From the NCBI RefSeq assembly GCF_004297125.1, contig NZ_SCVD01000001.1:310001-374000 (forward strand): a stretch of DNA of 64,000 nucleotides, in the 5' to 3' direction. The notes below the pieces were generated by a model. The model had not been told where the DNA came from, made no database searches, and saw only the letters and a list, made by a program, of their open reading frames with translations. Each line of letters opens with the position of its first letter. The stretch's first letter is position 1. Shown here piece after piece: positions 7,700 to 17,082 of the stretch. The translations under genes and the position numbers were made by a program. This DNA comes from Phenylobacterium sp. (GTDB lineage Bacteria > Pseudomonadota > Alphaproteobacteria > Caulobacterales > Caulobacteraceae).

Positions 7700-8857
7700 A
7701 TGCAAAAGGTCGTCATCGCAGCGCTGGGGACCCTTCTGCTGGCCGGCGTCGCCGCCGCGCCGCTGAACGCCGCCGCCGAAGGGGCCAAGGCGTCCGCCAA
7801 GTCCGCCGCGGCCTGGAAGCCCACCAAGAACGCCTTCGGCCAGCCCGACCTGGCCGGCACGTGGAGCAATGCGACCCTGACGCCGATGACGCGTCGGCCG
7901 CAGTTCAAGAGCCAGCTCAACTACACCCCCGAGCAGGTCAAGGAGATGGAGAGCAACGCCGCGGCGGAGGTCGAGGAGGGCAACGAGGACACGGATCCGA
8001 ATGCTCCGGCCGAGGCGCCCAAGACGCCGCCCGGCGCCAACATCCGGCCCGAGTTCGCCGCGGCCGGCGGCGACGTCGGCGGCTACAATCGCGGCTGGCT
8101 GGACCCCGGCAGCCACGTGATGCGGGTGAACGGTGAGCCCCGCACCTCGCTGATCACCACGCCGGACGGCCAGGTTCCGCCGCGCAAGGCGGGCGCGCCG
8201 CCCGCGCCACGCTTCGGCGGCGGGATGAACTCGTTCGACGGGCCCGAAGTCCGCTCGCTCGGCGAGCGCTGCATCATGTCGTTCGGCCGCAACGCCGGCC
8301 CGCCGATGTTCCCCAATGGATTCTACAACAACAACTATCAGATCGTTCAGACGGCCGACGCGGTGGTCATCCAGGTCGAGATGAACCACGACCTGCGGCA
8401 GATCCGGCTGAACTCGAAGCACCGTCCGGACGGCGTTCGGACCTACATGGGCGACTCGATCGGCTGGTATGAAGGCGACACCCTGGTCGTCGAGACGATC
8501 AACCTGCCGCAGAATCAGAACTTCATGGGTTCGTGGAAGAACCTGAAGATCACCGAGAAATTTACCCGGGTCGGCGAGCATCGGCTGCACTACCAGTTCA
8601 CGGTCGAAGACCCGGACACCTGGGACAAGCCATGGGGCGGTGAGTACGAGTTCTCCCCGCTTCAGGGCGTGATCTACGAATACGCCTGCCACGAGGGCAA
8701 TTACGCTCTGCCCGGCATCCTGGGCGGCGCGCGCGCGGAGGAGGCCGCGAAGGCCGAGGCCGCCCAGAAGGCCGCCGCCGAGAAGGCGGAGGCCGACAAG
8801 GCCGCGACCGCCAAGTCCCCGGGCAAGAAGGGCGCGGCCGCGCGCTCCGGCGAGTAG
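7700..8857 (+). CDS. Secreted protein of the YEYACHEGNY family, copy 2 of 4
   Basis: A 385-residue exported protein with a signal peptide (about residues 1-25) and the family blocks in order: GQPDLAGTWSN, a variable Glu/Ala/Pro-rich insert, ERC-x6-AGPPM, VEMNHD, GDSIGWYEGDTLVVET, TEKFTR, and YEYACHEGNY-LPGILGGAR. It ends in an Ala/Lys/Glu-rich tail of about 40 residues (EEAAKAEAAQKAAAEKAEAD) that looks like a charged helix and is the longest of the four copies. GGAG stands about nine bases before the ATG. It has its own promoter and unusual inverted repeats upstream, so it is probably not transcribed only from the sigma gene. Function unknown. Confidence 0.92.
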   Translation: MQKVVIAALGTLLLAGVAAAPLNAAAEGAKASAKSAAAWKPTKNAFGQPDLAGTWSNATLTPMTRRPQFKSQLNYTPEQVKEMESNAAAEVEEGNEDTDPNAPAEAPKTPPGANIRPEFAAAGGDVGGYNRGWLDPGSHVMRVNGEPRTSLITTPDGQVPPRKAGAPPAPRFGGGMNSFDGPEVRSLGERCIMSFGRNAGPPMFPNGFYNNNYQIVQTADAVVIQVEMNHDLRQIRLNSKHRPDGVRTYMGDSIGWYEGDTLVVETINLPQNQNFMGSWKNLKITEKFTRVGEHRLHYQFTVEDPDTWDKPWGGEYEFSPLQGVIYEYACHEGNYALPGILGGARAEEAAKAEAAQKAAAEKAEADKAATAKSPGKKGAAARSGE

Positions 8858-8890
8858 CAGGGGCCGCCCACTTCACACGATCGATCCACG

Positions 8891-8916
8891 CGGGTCGGGG
8901 AGCGATCCCCGGCCCG
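8891..8916. terminator. Stable hairpin with GNRA-type loop, 34 bases after the copy 2 stop
   Basis: The segment folds into an 11-pair stem with one T-G wobble and a GCGA tetraloop. Its position just after the stop at 8857 suggests a terminator or 3'-end stabiliser, but no T-run follows, so intrinsic termination is uncertain. The rest of the 335-base gap up to 9193 holds a broken lipoprotein-like frame and nothing else I can identify. Confidence 0.5.
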
Positions 8917-8941
8917 ATGGGTTGACGGTCGTGACTCTTCC

Positions 8942-9058
8942 AAGGCGTGGCGCGCCACGAAGATCGTCCTCGCCACCGCGGCCTTCGCCGCACTCGCATT
9001 GGTCGGTTGTGGCCGGGCGGCGGCCCCTCCGGCCACCGCACCCCCGAACCCGAAGTAG
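8942..9058 (+). pseudogene. Start-less small lipoprotein-like frame
   Basis: The frame at 8942-9058 reads KAWRATKIVLATAAFAALALVGCG followed by an Ala/Pro tail and a stop, which is the layout of a mini-lipoprotein: positive N terminus, hydrophobic stretch and the lipobox L-V-G-C. No ATG, GTG or TTG exists in this frame for at least 20 codons upstream. The nearest ATG (8917) and TTG (8922) lie in other frames. It may be a gene broken by a small indel, or a real gene with an atypical start. Confidence 0.4.
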
Positions 9059-9192
9059 ATCCGCCCTGCGGCGAACGGCCGCGCCCCGGTCAGTCACCTT
9101 CGCGATCGGCATCGACCTCGCGTTCACGGCCCTGAAAGCCCTCTCGCGTTTACCGTCTCTCTTTCGCGAGCGCACAAGCGCAGTGAGATGGA

Positions 9193-11523
9193 GTGAGCGT
9201 GACCAGCCGCGTAACGTCGGACGTCGAAGGGGCTTTCGCCTTCATCGCCGAGCAGACCAGCGACGTGATCGTCCGCACGAGCGCGGCGGGCGTCGTCACC
9301 TACGTCTCCCCGGCCGTGAGGCGATACGGCTACGAGCCCGAACAGTTGATCGGACTGTGCGCGGGGGCCCTGGCCCATCCCGACGACCTGGCCAACCTGA
9401 CGAGAAACAACCTGGCTCTGCTGATGGGGAGGCCGGACACTGGCGCCCGGCGCGAACACCGCTTCTGCGACGCGGGCGGCGAGTGGGTGTGGTTCGAGGG
9501 CAACCCCAAGATCATCTTCGGTGAGGGGGGGAAAGTCGTCGAGATCATCAACATCTTTAGGGACGTGACGGCCCGGCGGGCGCTGGAGGCCGACGCCCTG
9601 GCGCAGGCGGAGGTGTTCGAGGCGGCCTTCCGCCACGCGGCGGTCGGCATGGCCCTGGTGGGACTCGACGGCCGATTCCTGCGGGTGAACGAGGCCTTCT
9701 GCCGGATCACGGGCTACGCCACGTCGGACATGCTGGCGCTGGACTTCCAGGCGATCACGCATCCCGACGACCTCGGCGCCGACCTGGACCTGCTGCGGCA
9801 GCTCTCCGCCGGCGAGATCAACAGCTATCGGATGGACAAGCGCTATGTCCGCGCCGATGGCGAGCAGGTGTGGGTGAGATTGGCGGTTTCGCTGGTGCGG
9901 GAAGCCGACGGCGCCCCGAAGCACTACGTGGCCCAGGTCGAGGACCAGTCGGAACGACGCGCCGCCGAACACGCCCTGCGCGAGAGCGAGGCGCGCTATC
10001 GTCTGATCGCCGAGAACACCTCGGACATGATCACCATGACCGACCTGACCGGACGGACGCTCTACGCCAGCCCCAGCGTGCGGCAGGCGGGCGTGCGGCC
10101 GGAGGACCTGGAGGGGCGGTCGTTCGCCTATAGCATCCACCCCGACGATGAGCGCGACGTTCGCCGCGCCTTCCGCGCCTTGCTGGCCGAGGGCGGCACC
10201 AAGCGCGTCCGCTGGCGGGGGCATGACGCCAACACCGGTGGCTGGCTTTGGCTGGAATCAAACGCCAGCCTGGTCCGGGACCCGGAGACCGGCGAACCGA
10301 CCGGCTTCCTGGACGTGATCCGCAACATCGCCCTGCAGGTCGAACAGGAGGAGATCGTCGCCTCCGCGCGCGCGGAGGCCGAGGCGGCCGCGGTCGCCAA
10401 GTCGCAGTTCCTGGCCAATATGAGCCACGAGATCCGCACGCCGCTGACCGCGGTGCTGGGCTTCACCAACCTGCTGCGCGAGATGGAGCTGCCGGAATCG
10501 GCGGCGGGCTATGTGCGCCGGATCGCCGGCGCCGGCAACGCGCTGCTGGCCATCGTCAACGACATCCTGGACTTCTCGAAGCTGGAGGCCGGCAAGTTCG
10601 AGATCCGGCCGCGGCCGATCCGGCTGGCCGAGGTCTGCGAGGAGACGCTGCAGCTCTTCTCGATCCAGGCGGAGGTCAAAGGCCTGACGACCCGCTTCGA
10701 AGCGGCGCCCGGCCTGCCGCGCGCGGCGATGGTGGACGGCGACCGGCTGCGGCAGATGCTGATCAACCTGGTCGGCAACGCGATCAAGTTCACGGAAGAA
10801 GGCTCGGTGACCCTGCGGATCGCTCCGGCCGGGGCCGACCGGGTGGCGATCGAGGTGGCGGACACCGGCCCCGGCCTGGACGACGAGGCGCAGGCGCAGC
10901 TGTTCCAGCGCTTCACCCAGATCGACGGCTCCATGACCCGCCAGCACGGTGGTACGGGCCTGGGCCTGGCGATCAGCCGCGGCATCGCCGAGGCCATGGG
11001 CGGCGCCGTCTCGGTGACGAGCATTCCGGGCGAGGGCGCGACCTTCCGCGTGGAGTTGCCCGCGCCCGCGGCCGACCTGCCGGAGGAGCTGGAAGGTGCG
11101 CAGGCGACGATGTCCATCGACGGCATCCGCGTGCTGGTCGTCGACGACAATCCGGTGAATCGCGAACTCAGCCGCCGGATCCTGGAAGCGGCCGGCGTGG
11201 AGGTATCGGATGCGCCGGACGGGGCCGAGGCGCTCACGCTGCTGGCGCAGCTTCCGGTGGATGTGGTGCTGATGGACCTGCGGATGCCGGTGCTGGACGG
11301 CCGCGCGGCGCTGCGGGCGCTGCGCGGAACCCCGGGGCCGAACCAGGACGTGCCGGTGCTGGCGTTCACCGCCGACGCCGACCTGGAGGGCGAGGGCGAT
11401 CTCGATGGTTTCGACGGGCTGGTGCGCAAGCCGATCCAGCCGCTGGACATGTACGGAGCGATCGCCGCCGCCATCCAGTGGGCGCCGGTCGAAGGTGAGC
11501 ACGAGAGGTACGTCGCCGGTTGA
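9193..11523 (+). CDS. Hybrid sensor histidine kinase/response regulator with three PAS domains
   Basis: A 776-residue cytoplasmic protein with no membrane segment. It has three PAS/PAC units (about residues 15-130, 135-260 and 265-390), a HisKA domain with the phospho-acceptor His412 in MSHEIRTPL, a HATPase_c domain (N box GNAIKF, G boxes DTGPGLD and GGTGLGLAIS, about residues 515-630), and a receiver domain (about 645-760) with VVDDN, phospho-acceptor Asp695 in LMDLRMP, and a late Lys in VRKP. It probably senses a soluble or redox cue and passes phosphate on through a phosphotransferase encoded elsewhere. The start is GTG at 9193 or, with a better GGAG spacing, GTG at 9199. It converges on an HWE kinase. 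Confidence 0.94.
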   Translation: MSVTSRVTSDVEGAFAFIAEQTSDVIVRTSAAGVVTYVSPAVRRYGYEPEQLIGLCAGALAHPDDLANLTRNNLALLMGRPDTGARREHRFCDAGGEWVWFEGNPKIIFGEGGKVVEIINIFRDVTARRALEADALAQAEVFEAAFRHAAVGMALVGLDGRFLRVNEAFCRITGYATSDMLALDFQAITHPDDLGADLDLLRQLSAGEINSYRMDKRYVRADGEQVWVRLAVSLVREADGAPKHYVAQVEDQSERRAAEHALRESEARYRLIAENTSDMITMTDLTGRTLYASPSVRQAGVRPEDLEGRSFAYSIHPDDERDVRRAFRALLAEGGTKRVRWRGHDANTGGWLWLESNASLVRDPETGEPTGFLDVIRNIALQVEQEEIVASARAEAEAAAVAKSQFLANMSHEIRTPLTAVLGFTNLLREMELPESAAGYVRRIAGAGNALLAIVNDILDFSKLEAGKFEIRPRPIRLAEVCEETLQLFSIQAEVKGLTTRFEAAPGLPRAAMVDGDRLRQMLINLVGNAIKFTEEGSVTLRIAPAGADRVAIEVADTGPGLDDEAQAQLFQRFTQIDGSMTRQHGGTGLGLAISRGIAEAMGGAVSVTSIPGEGATFRVELPAPAADLPEELEGAQATMSIDGIRVLVVDDNPVNRELSRRILEAAGVEVSDAPDGAEALTLLAQLPVDVVLMDLRMPVLDGRAALRALRGTPGPNQDVPVLAFTADADLEGEGDLDGFDGLVRKPIQPLDMYGAIAAAIQWAPVEGEHERYVAG

Positions 11524-11564
11524 GGGTCCCCGTTTGCTGTCGCGACCGACGGTGGGCGTCCGGT

Positions 11565-13340
11565 TCAGGTGATGGGCGCGCGCAGGCGGCAGACGAGGCC
11601 GCTGCGCGCGTAGTCGACGGCCGCCGGCGCGCCCAGCTCCCCCGTCAGGCCCGACAGCAGGCGCGAGCCGAAGCCGGTGGATACGGGGGCCGTGACGGGC
11701 GGGCCGCCCGTCTCTCGCCATTCGAGGCGGAGGGCGTCGTGCTGCGGATTCAGCGACCAGCGTAGGCTGACCCGCCCGCCGACCACCGACAGCGAGCCAT
11801 ACTTCTGGGCGTTGGTGGCCAGCTCGTGCAGGGCCATGGAGATCGCCAGGGCCACGTTGGGCGCCAGGCGCGCGGGCGGTCCGTCGATCGCGATGCGGGC
11901 GCCCGGGGGATCGTCGTACGGCCGTACCGCCTCGCGGGCGATATTGGCGATGTCGGCGCTCTCCCAGTTCTCGCGGGTCAGGACATTGTGCGCGGTGGAC
12001 AGCGCCAGCAGGCGTTCCGTCAACCGTTCGCGCGCATCGACCATGGACACCCCCTCGCGCAGGGTCTGGCGGGCCAGCGACTGGATCGTGGCCAGGGTGT
12101 TCTTCACCCGATGGTTCAGCTCGTTGATCAGCAGGCGTTGACGCTCCTCGGCGAGGCGGGCGTCGGTGATGTCCATGGCGAGGCCGACGTAGCCCTGGAA
12201 CTCCCCCGCCTCGTCGAAGCGGGGCCGCGAGGCGGTGCGCAGCCAGCGCCACTCGCCGCCGATGAGGAACCGGGCCTCCCAGGCATTGAGATTGCCCGAC
12301 ACCCGGGCGTCGATCCGGGTCTGGGCGACGCGCTCGCGATCATCGGGATGCATGAGCTGGATCCAGGCGTCGCCCGTCAGCTCGGACAGCGGCAGGCCCG
12401 CCAGTTCCTGGAGCGCGCGGTTCGCGAACTCCAGGGCGCCGCGGGCGTTGGTCACCCAGACGGGCGACGGCGCGCTGTCGGCCATGTCCCGGAACCGGGC
12501 CTCGCTCTCGGCCAGGCGGGCGCGGTCGGCGCGGATCTGGGCGTCCTCGACCTTCGCCTCGGTGATGTCCATCAGCACGCCCAGCATGCCGACGACCTGG
12601 CCGTTGTCGTCGCGCTGGACGCGGGCGCGGATTCGTATCCAGCGAAGCGCGCCGTCGGTGGGCCGGGTGATCCGATACTCGATCTCGTAGGGGACGTCCT
12701 CCCGCAGCGCCCGCACGACCGCCAGGCGGGCCGGCTCGCGGTCATCCGGGTGGACGTGCTCCAGCATCTGGACCCAGGTCATCGTCGGCCCGGGCTCGAG
12801 GCCGACGATCTCGGCGGCGCGGACGGACATGTCGGTGACGTCGGTGGCCATGTCCCAGCGCCAGTCGCCGAAACCGGAGGTGGCCAGGGCCAATTCCAGC
12901 CGCGCCGCCTGTTCCCGTTCGCGGCGCGCCCGCTCGCGCCGCTCGGTGACATCGCGAAAGGTGACGCCCAGGCCCTCGTCGAGGGGGAAGGCGCGGAGAT
13001 GGAACCACATGCCGGGGCGCAGCTCGGACTGGGCTTCGGCCTCGACCTCGATCCGGCCGGTCATGGCGCGCTCTAGGAAGTCGCGCATGTCGGAATCGGC
13101 GCCGAGCTCGGGGAGGTCCCACGCGAGCTTCCCGACCGCGTCCTCTCGGCGCAGCCCGTAATGGGCCTCGGCGTTGCGGTTGCAGTAGGTGACGCGCCAG
13201 TCGAGGTCGAACGCCATGAAGCCGTCGCCGATGCTGTCCAGCAGCTCGGCCATCTGGCGGTTCTGGGCCGCCTCGACGCTGGCCAGCGACTCCCTGATTG
13301 AAACTCTCCCAAGCGGTGCGCGCAATTGCCGGTTGATCAT
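11565..13340 (-). CDS. PAS-containing HWE-family sensor histidine kinase
   Basis: A 591-residue soluble kinase with three PAS modules (about residues 28-135, 150-265 and 285-395) and a C-terminal HWE-type core. The acceptor is His410 in NELNHRVKNTLA. The ATP-binding half has HELATNAQKYGSLS and LRLEWRETGGPPV, whose W-x-E is the HWE hallmark, and ends GFGSRLL. HWE kinases are abundant in Caulobacterales and Rhizobiales and often report to single-domain regulators or the PhyR general stress pathway; the partner cannot be assigned here. It is divergent from a second HWE kinase with about 100 bases between their starts, so the pair may share control. Confidence 0.94.
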   Translation of the reverse strand: MINRQLRAPLGRVSIRESLASVEAAQNRQMAELLDSIGDGFMAFDLDWRVTYCNRNAEAHYGLRREDAVGKLAWDLPELGADSDMRDFLERAMTGRIEVEAEAQSELRPGMWFHLRAFPLDEGLGVTFRDVTERRERARREREQAARLELALATSGFGDWRWDMATDVTDMSVRAAEIVGLEPGPTMTWVQMLEHVHPDDREPARLAVVRALREDVPYEIEYRITRPTDGALRWIRIRARVQRDDNGQVVGMLGVLMDITEAKVEDAQIRADRARLAESEARFRDMADSAPSPVWVTNARGALEFANRALQELAGLPLSELTGDAWIQLMHPDDRERVAQTRIDARVSGNLNAWEARFLIGGEWRWLRTASRPRFDEAGEFQGYVGLAMDITDARLAEERQRLLINELNHRVKNTLATIQSLARQTLREGVSMVDARERLTERLLALSTAHNVLTRENWESADIANIAREAVRPYDDPPGARIAIDGPPARLAPNVALAISMALHELATNAQKYGSLSVVGGRVSLRWSLNPQHDALRLEWRETGGPPVTAPVSTGFGSRLLSGLTGELGAPAAVDYARSGLVCRLRAPIT

Positions 13341-13442
13341 GATCAGACCGAGGTGCGGTCTACAAGGCCGCCGGGCGTTCGGTCGTGACGTGGACCCCGG
13401 GGTGTGGCTTCATCTCCGGGCTCGGATAGGTGCAGGAAAATC

Positions 13443-14774
13443 TTGAAGAAAGCGAAGCCGGATCAAGGGGCGGAGGCGCGGCTCGCCGCGGTGCTGGAGA
13501 GCATCAGCGACGTCTACTACGCCGTGGATCGCGAATGGCGGATGGTGCTGTTCAACCGCTCGGCCGAGGAATTCTTCGCTATGCCGCGCGGCGCGATCCT
13601 GGGGCGCAACTTCTGGGAGCTGTTCCCCCGCCGCGATAGCGAGTTCGGCCGCCTCATGCAGGCGGCGATGGACGAGCGGAAGCCCTCCCGCCTGACTGCG
13701 CCTTCGGCCCTGCGTGAGGGTCGCACCGTCGAGGTGCGGATCGCACCGCTGGCCAACGAGGGCGTCGGCGTCGCCATCGACGATATCAGCGAGCGGGCGG
13801 ACGCCGAGCGGGCCCTGCGGCGCAGTCAGCAACGGCTGGATCTCGCGGTGGAGGCCCATGCCATCGGCATCTTCGACTGGCACATCCCGAGCGGGAAGGT
13901 GGTGTGGAACCGCGAGGAGGAGGCGTTGTTCGGGCTCGAGCCCGGCGGGTTCAGCGGCGACATCGGCGGCTGGCGCGACCGGCTTCTGGCCGAGGACCTC
14001 GTGCGCATGGAGGCTGAGCTGGGCGAGGCCATGGCGGCGCAGCGGGAAACCATGGCCTTCGAGTTCCGCATCCGCCGCCCGGACGGCGCCGTCCGCTGGG
14101 TCGAGGGCGCTGCGCGCTTCCTCTACGCCCCCGACGGGACGCCGCACCGGATGGTCGGCACCAACATGGACATTACGGACCGGAAGGTGGCCGAGCAGCA
14201 CCAGCGGCTGCTGATCAACGAGCTGAACCATCGGGTGAAGAACACCCTGGCCATCGTCCAGGGCATCGCCTGGCAGTCGTTCCGGCCCAGCGGGATGGCC
14301 AAGAGCGCGGTGGAGGCGTTCGAGGGGCGGCTAGCGGCGCTGTCGACGGCCCACGACGTGCTGACCCGACAGAGCTGGGAGGCCGCCTCGATCGGCAGCA
14401 TCGTGGCCGAGGCCGTGGCGCCGCATCATGCCGGCGACGGGCGGCTGACGGCCGAGGGGCCTCCGGTCGACCTGGAGCCCAAGACGGCGGTGGCGCTCGG
14501 TCTCGCCATGCATGAGCTCGCCACCAACGCGGTGAAGTACGGCGCGCTCTCCACGCCGACCGGCCGGGTCGAGGTGCGGTGGACCGCGGACGCGGGGTTC
14601 CTGCGGCTGACCTGGCGCGAGAGCGGCGGGCCGACGGTCTCGACACCTGTCCGACGCGGCTTCGGCGCGCGCCTTCTGGAACACGGCCTGGCCGAGGAAT
14701 TGCGCGGCGCGGTGCGGCTGGAGTTCCGCCAGGAAGGCGTGCTGTGCGCGGTTGAGGCCTGGCTCGGCGACTAG
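13443..14774 (+). CDS. PAS-containing HWE-family sensor histidine kinase
   Basis: A soluble kinase of 443 residues (TTG start at 13443, AGGA six to eight bases upstream; an alternative GTG at 13404 has a poorer site). Two PAS units (about residues 10-125 and 130-240) are followed by the HWE core, with acceptor His263 in NELNHRVKNTLA, HELATNAVKYGALS and LTWRESGGPTV, ending GFGARLLEHGL. Its sister kinase diverges just upstream and shares much of the core sequence, so they may be an old duplication. Its stop is one base from that of the convergent next gene. Confidence 0.92.
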   Translation: MKKAKPDQGAEARLAAVLESISDVYYAVDREWRMVLFNRSAEEFFAMPRGAILGRNFWELFPRRDSEFGRLMQAAMDERKPSRLTAPSALREGRTVEVRIAPLANEGVGVAIDDISERADAERALRRSQQRLDLAVEAHAIGIFDWHIPSGKVVWNREEEALFGLEPGGFSGDIGGWRDRLLAEDLVRMEAELGEAMAAQRETMAFEFRIRRPDGAVRWVEGAARFLYAPDGTPHRMVGTNMDITDRKVAEQHQRLLINELNHRVKNTLAIVQGIAWQSFRPSGMAKSAVEAFEGRLAALSTAHDVLTRQSWEAASIGSIVAEAVAPHHAGDGRLTAEGPPVDLEPKTAVALGLAMHELATNAVKYGALSTPTGRVEVRWTADAGFLRLTWRESGGPTVSTPVRRGFGARLLEHGLAEELRGAVRLEFRQEGVLCAVEAWLGD

Positions 14775-14775
14775 C

Positions 14776-15900
14776 TCAGGCGGCCTGGCTCTCGTGGGTG
14801 TCGGCGCCGAGGCTGAGCTCGAAGTCCTGCAGGGTGTCGACGAGCTGTATCACGTTGGCGGCCAGCGGCCTTCCGCGGGGGAACTGGTAGCGCCAATAGG
14901 TGGCGATGTGGCTGACCAGACCGCAGCCGTCGCCCAGCGACAGGAACATCTCGGGCGACTTCAGCAGGAAGTCGCGAAAGGCGAGCGCGTTGCCTTCCAC
15001 CGTCAACTGGGAGAACACCTCGTCGTAGACGCCCAGGTGGTTCATCACCGACTTCACCTGCCGCTCCATCTTCTGGCGCAGGCGGTTCTTGAGGGCCTCG
15101 AGCTCCGCGGCCGTCTCCGTGTCGATCGGCCCGATCACCCGGACCCGACCCAGCTCGCTGAACACATCGCGCAGGTTCGCCCACAGGGTGTTCAGCACCC
15201 ACTTGTAGTAGAGGAAGCCCTTCCAGGCGAAGATGCCCTCCTTGTAGTTCTCCTTCTCCAGCCGCAGTGTCAGCCGCAGCGGCTCGAGCCGGTCGTCGGT
15301 GCGGGCCGAAAGCAGGGCCTCGACGAGGCGGGTGATGTTCCCCTCCTGGCCCTCGGCGTCGCGATAGGCCAGCTCGATCAGCTTGGCGATCTCGGTGCCG
15401 ACGAAGCGCTGCATCTTGGCGAGGTCGGGCGCCGAGATCTCGAAGTGGCTGGGGCTGATGTCGAAGCCGCGGCGCTTCATGTGCTCGCGCAGCAGGAACG
15501 GGTCCAGCGAGGGCAGCTCGTCGATCGCCTCCAAAACCGCGACGTCGCGGGCGAAGTCCGGCGCCTCGCCGCGCAACTCTTCGAAGGCGTCCAGCCAGCC
15601 CCGTTCCGAGACGAACAGCGAGCGGCCGCCAAGGCCCAGGTCGGACCGCTCGAACGGGATGATCAGCTTGGTGGCGGTGTAGCGGATCCGGTCGAAGGAC
15701 TCGCGCTCCTGATCGCGGAGCCGGTGGCGCACGATCACGGCGCCGTTGAGGCTGGAAGCGACGAAGAACGGGTTCTTCTCGTGCTCGGGGTTGTCGGCGT
15801 TGCGCGCCGACAGCGCCGCCAGGTTCAGGACGCGGCTGGTCGACGCGGTCTTTTCCAGACCCCGAAGGCTGCGAAATGTCCTGTCCGAACCCTTACCCAC
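14776..15900 (-). CDS. Conserved hypothetical cytosolic protein, 374 residues
   Basis: A 374-residue soluble, mostly helical protein rich in Arg, Glu and Leu, without signal peptide, membrane segment or a motif I recognise. The N-terminal third contains NPFFVASSLNGAVIVRHRL; the centre has alternating charged helices (LEALKNRLRQKMERQVKSV). Codon use matches its neighbours, so it is a real gene rather than a shadow frame. It stands alone on its strand with no operon partner and its stop abuts the HWE kinase gene tail to tail. I cannot assign a function. Confidence 0.75.
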   Translation of the reverse strand: MGKGSDRTFRSLRGLEKTASTSRVLNLAALSARNADNPEHEKNPFFVASSLNGAVIVRHRLRDQERESFDRIRYTATKLIIPFERSDLGLGGRSLFVSERGWLDAFEELRGEAPDFARDVAVLEAIDELPSLDPFLLREHMKRRGFDISPSHFEISAPDLAKMQRFVGTEIAKLIELAYRDAEGQEGNITRLVEALLSARTDDRLEPLRLTLRLEKENYKEGIFAWKGFLYYKWVLNTLWANLRDVFSELGRVRVIGPIDTETAAELEALKNRLRQKMERQVKSVMNHLGVYDEVFSQLTVEGNALAFRDFLLKSPEMFLSLGDGCGLVSHIATYWRYQFPRGRPLAANVIQLVDTLQDFELSLGADTHESQAA

Positions 15901-16184
15901 CGCTCACGTCCCATCCCGATACGGCCCAACCCAGGGACCGCTTCCACGCTTGCAAGTGTTGGATCGTGCCGACCAACGGTTAACCAGAATCCGCCGATTC
16001 GAGCGCCGATCGCACTCTGCGAGCCGAGCGGCGGGTCTCGCCTACCCATTTTGGGGGTTCTGGCGCCGCGATGCGCGTTAATGCATCACGATGTTATTCG
16101 ATAGCGCCCGGCCCTGTGCGGCTTGCGTCCTCCACGGTTCGCGAACAGGTTGCCGCGGAGTACGAGTCTCTGGGGTTTGACGAG

Positions 16185-17036
16185 ATGCGGGGCAAGGGCG
16201 TTGCGTGGGCTGCGGCAGGCGTTTGGCTGAGCTGCGCCGGCATGGCCGCCGCACAGACCGCCATCGCCTATCCGTCTTCGTTGGAGCGCGAGCCCCTGCT
16301 GGCCTGGCTGCAGCGTGAGACCGACATCGAGCCGAACCGCGTCGTGGCCGTGACGCCGCAGGCGCTGATCTCCATCGTCTCGACGTTCCCGGCCGGGCCC
16401 GGTTCGGAGCCGCGGGTCGTGCTGCGCGCGGAAGCGCTGAACGCGGACACCGTCACTCGCAGCGGCGCGGTCTCGTGGCACGTGTCGATGAGCGCGGACT
16501 GCAAGGGACGCCGGGTGCGCCTCGGCGAGACCACGGGCTATCCGGGGCGGAACCTGCTGGGCGATCGCGCGCCGTTGCGGCCGCCGGAGACCGAATGGCG
16601 GAAGCCCGACGCCGGGGCCGCCCTCGACGCGGCGTTGCGCGCGGTTTGCGAACCGAGCTTCAAGGGCCCCTTCGAGGCGGTCGCCCTGAAGGTCGCCCGG
16701 CAGGACGCGCCGGCCACGGCCTCGGCCGAGGCGTCGATGGCCCCGCCGACCCCTGCGGTGGCGGCTCCTGCCAAGCCGAGCCCCGTCGCGCCGAAGCCCG
16801 GCCGCCGCATGGTGGCGCAGATCGGGGCATCGCCATCGGAGGCGGACGCCCGTGCGCTGATCGCCGCCCTCGGCTCCAGCCTGGGCGGCCGGGAAACCTG
16901 GGTCGAGACGGCGCAGGTTAACGGCAAGACCTGGCGCCGCGCGGTGGTCGGCGGTTTCGCCGACGGCGCGGAGGCGGCCCGCTTCTGCGCGGGCCTGAAG
17001 GCCGCCGGCCGGGGCTGTTTCGTCCGAGTCGGCTGA
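16185..17036 (+). CDS. Exported protein with C-terminal SPOR-like domain
   Basis: I take the ATG at 16185 because it opens directly into a signal peptide (MRGKGVAWAAAGVWLSCAG, cleavage after AAAQ), giving 283 residues; the frame extends upstream without a better start. The mature part has an unassigned alpha/beta region (about residues 25-175) with a Cys pair, a Pro/Ala linker (about 180-210), and a last segment of about 70 residues reading QIGASPSEADARALI...VNGKTWRRAVVGGF...CxxLKAAGRGCFVRVG. This is the beta-alpha-beta repeat pattern of SPOR domains, which bind denuded peptidoglycan at division sites. Envelope or septal localisation is therefore likely. Confidence 0.82.
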   Translation: MRGKGVAWAAAGVWLSCAGMAAAQTAIAYPSSLEREPLLAWLQRETDIEPNRVVAVTPQALISIVSTFPAGPGSEPRVVLRAEALNADTVTRSGAVSWHVSMSADCKGRRVRLGETTGYPGRNLLGDRAPLRPPETEWRKPDAGAALDAALRAVCEPSFKGPFEAVALKVARQDAPATASAEASMAPPTPAVAAPAKPSPVAPKPGRRMVAQIGASPSEADARALIAALGSSLGGRETWVETAQVNGKTWRRAVVGGFADGAEAARFCAGLKAAGRGCFVRVG

Positions 17037-17082
17037 TCGCGGCGGTCCGTCGCGGGGGGAGGCAGTCCGCGCGAGGCGGAGT

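Noticed and set aside
15960..16085. TTAACC and GTTAAT as CtrA half sites
   Set aside because: No full TTAA-N7-TTAA or paired half site is present, and single half sites are expected by chance.
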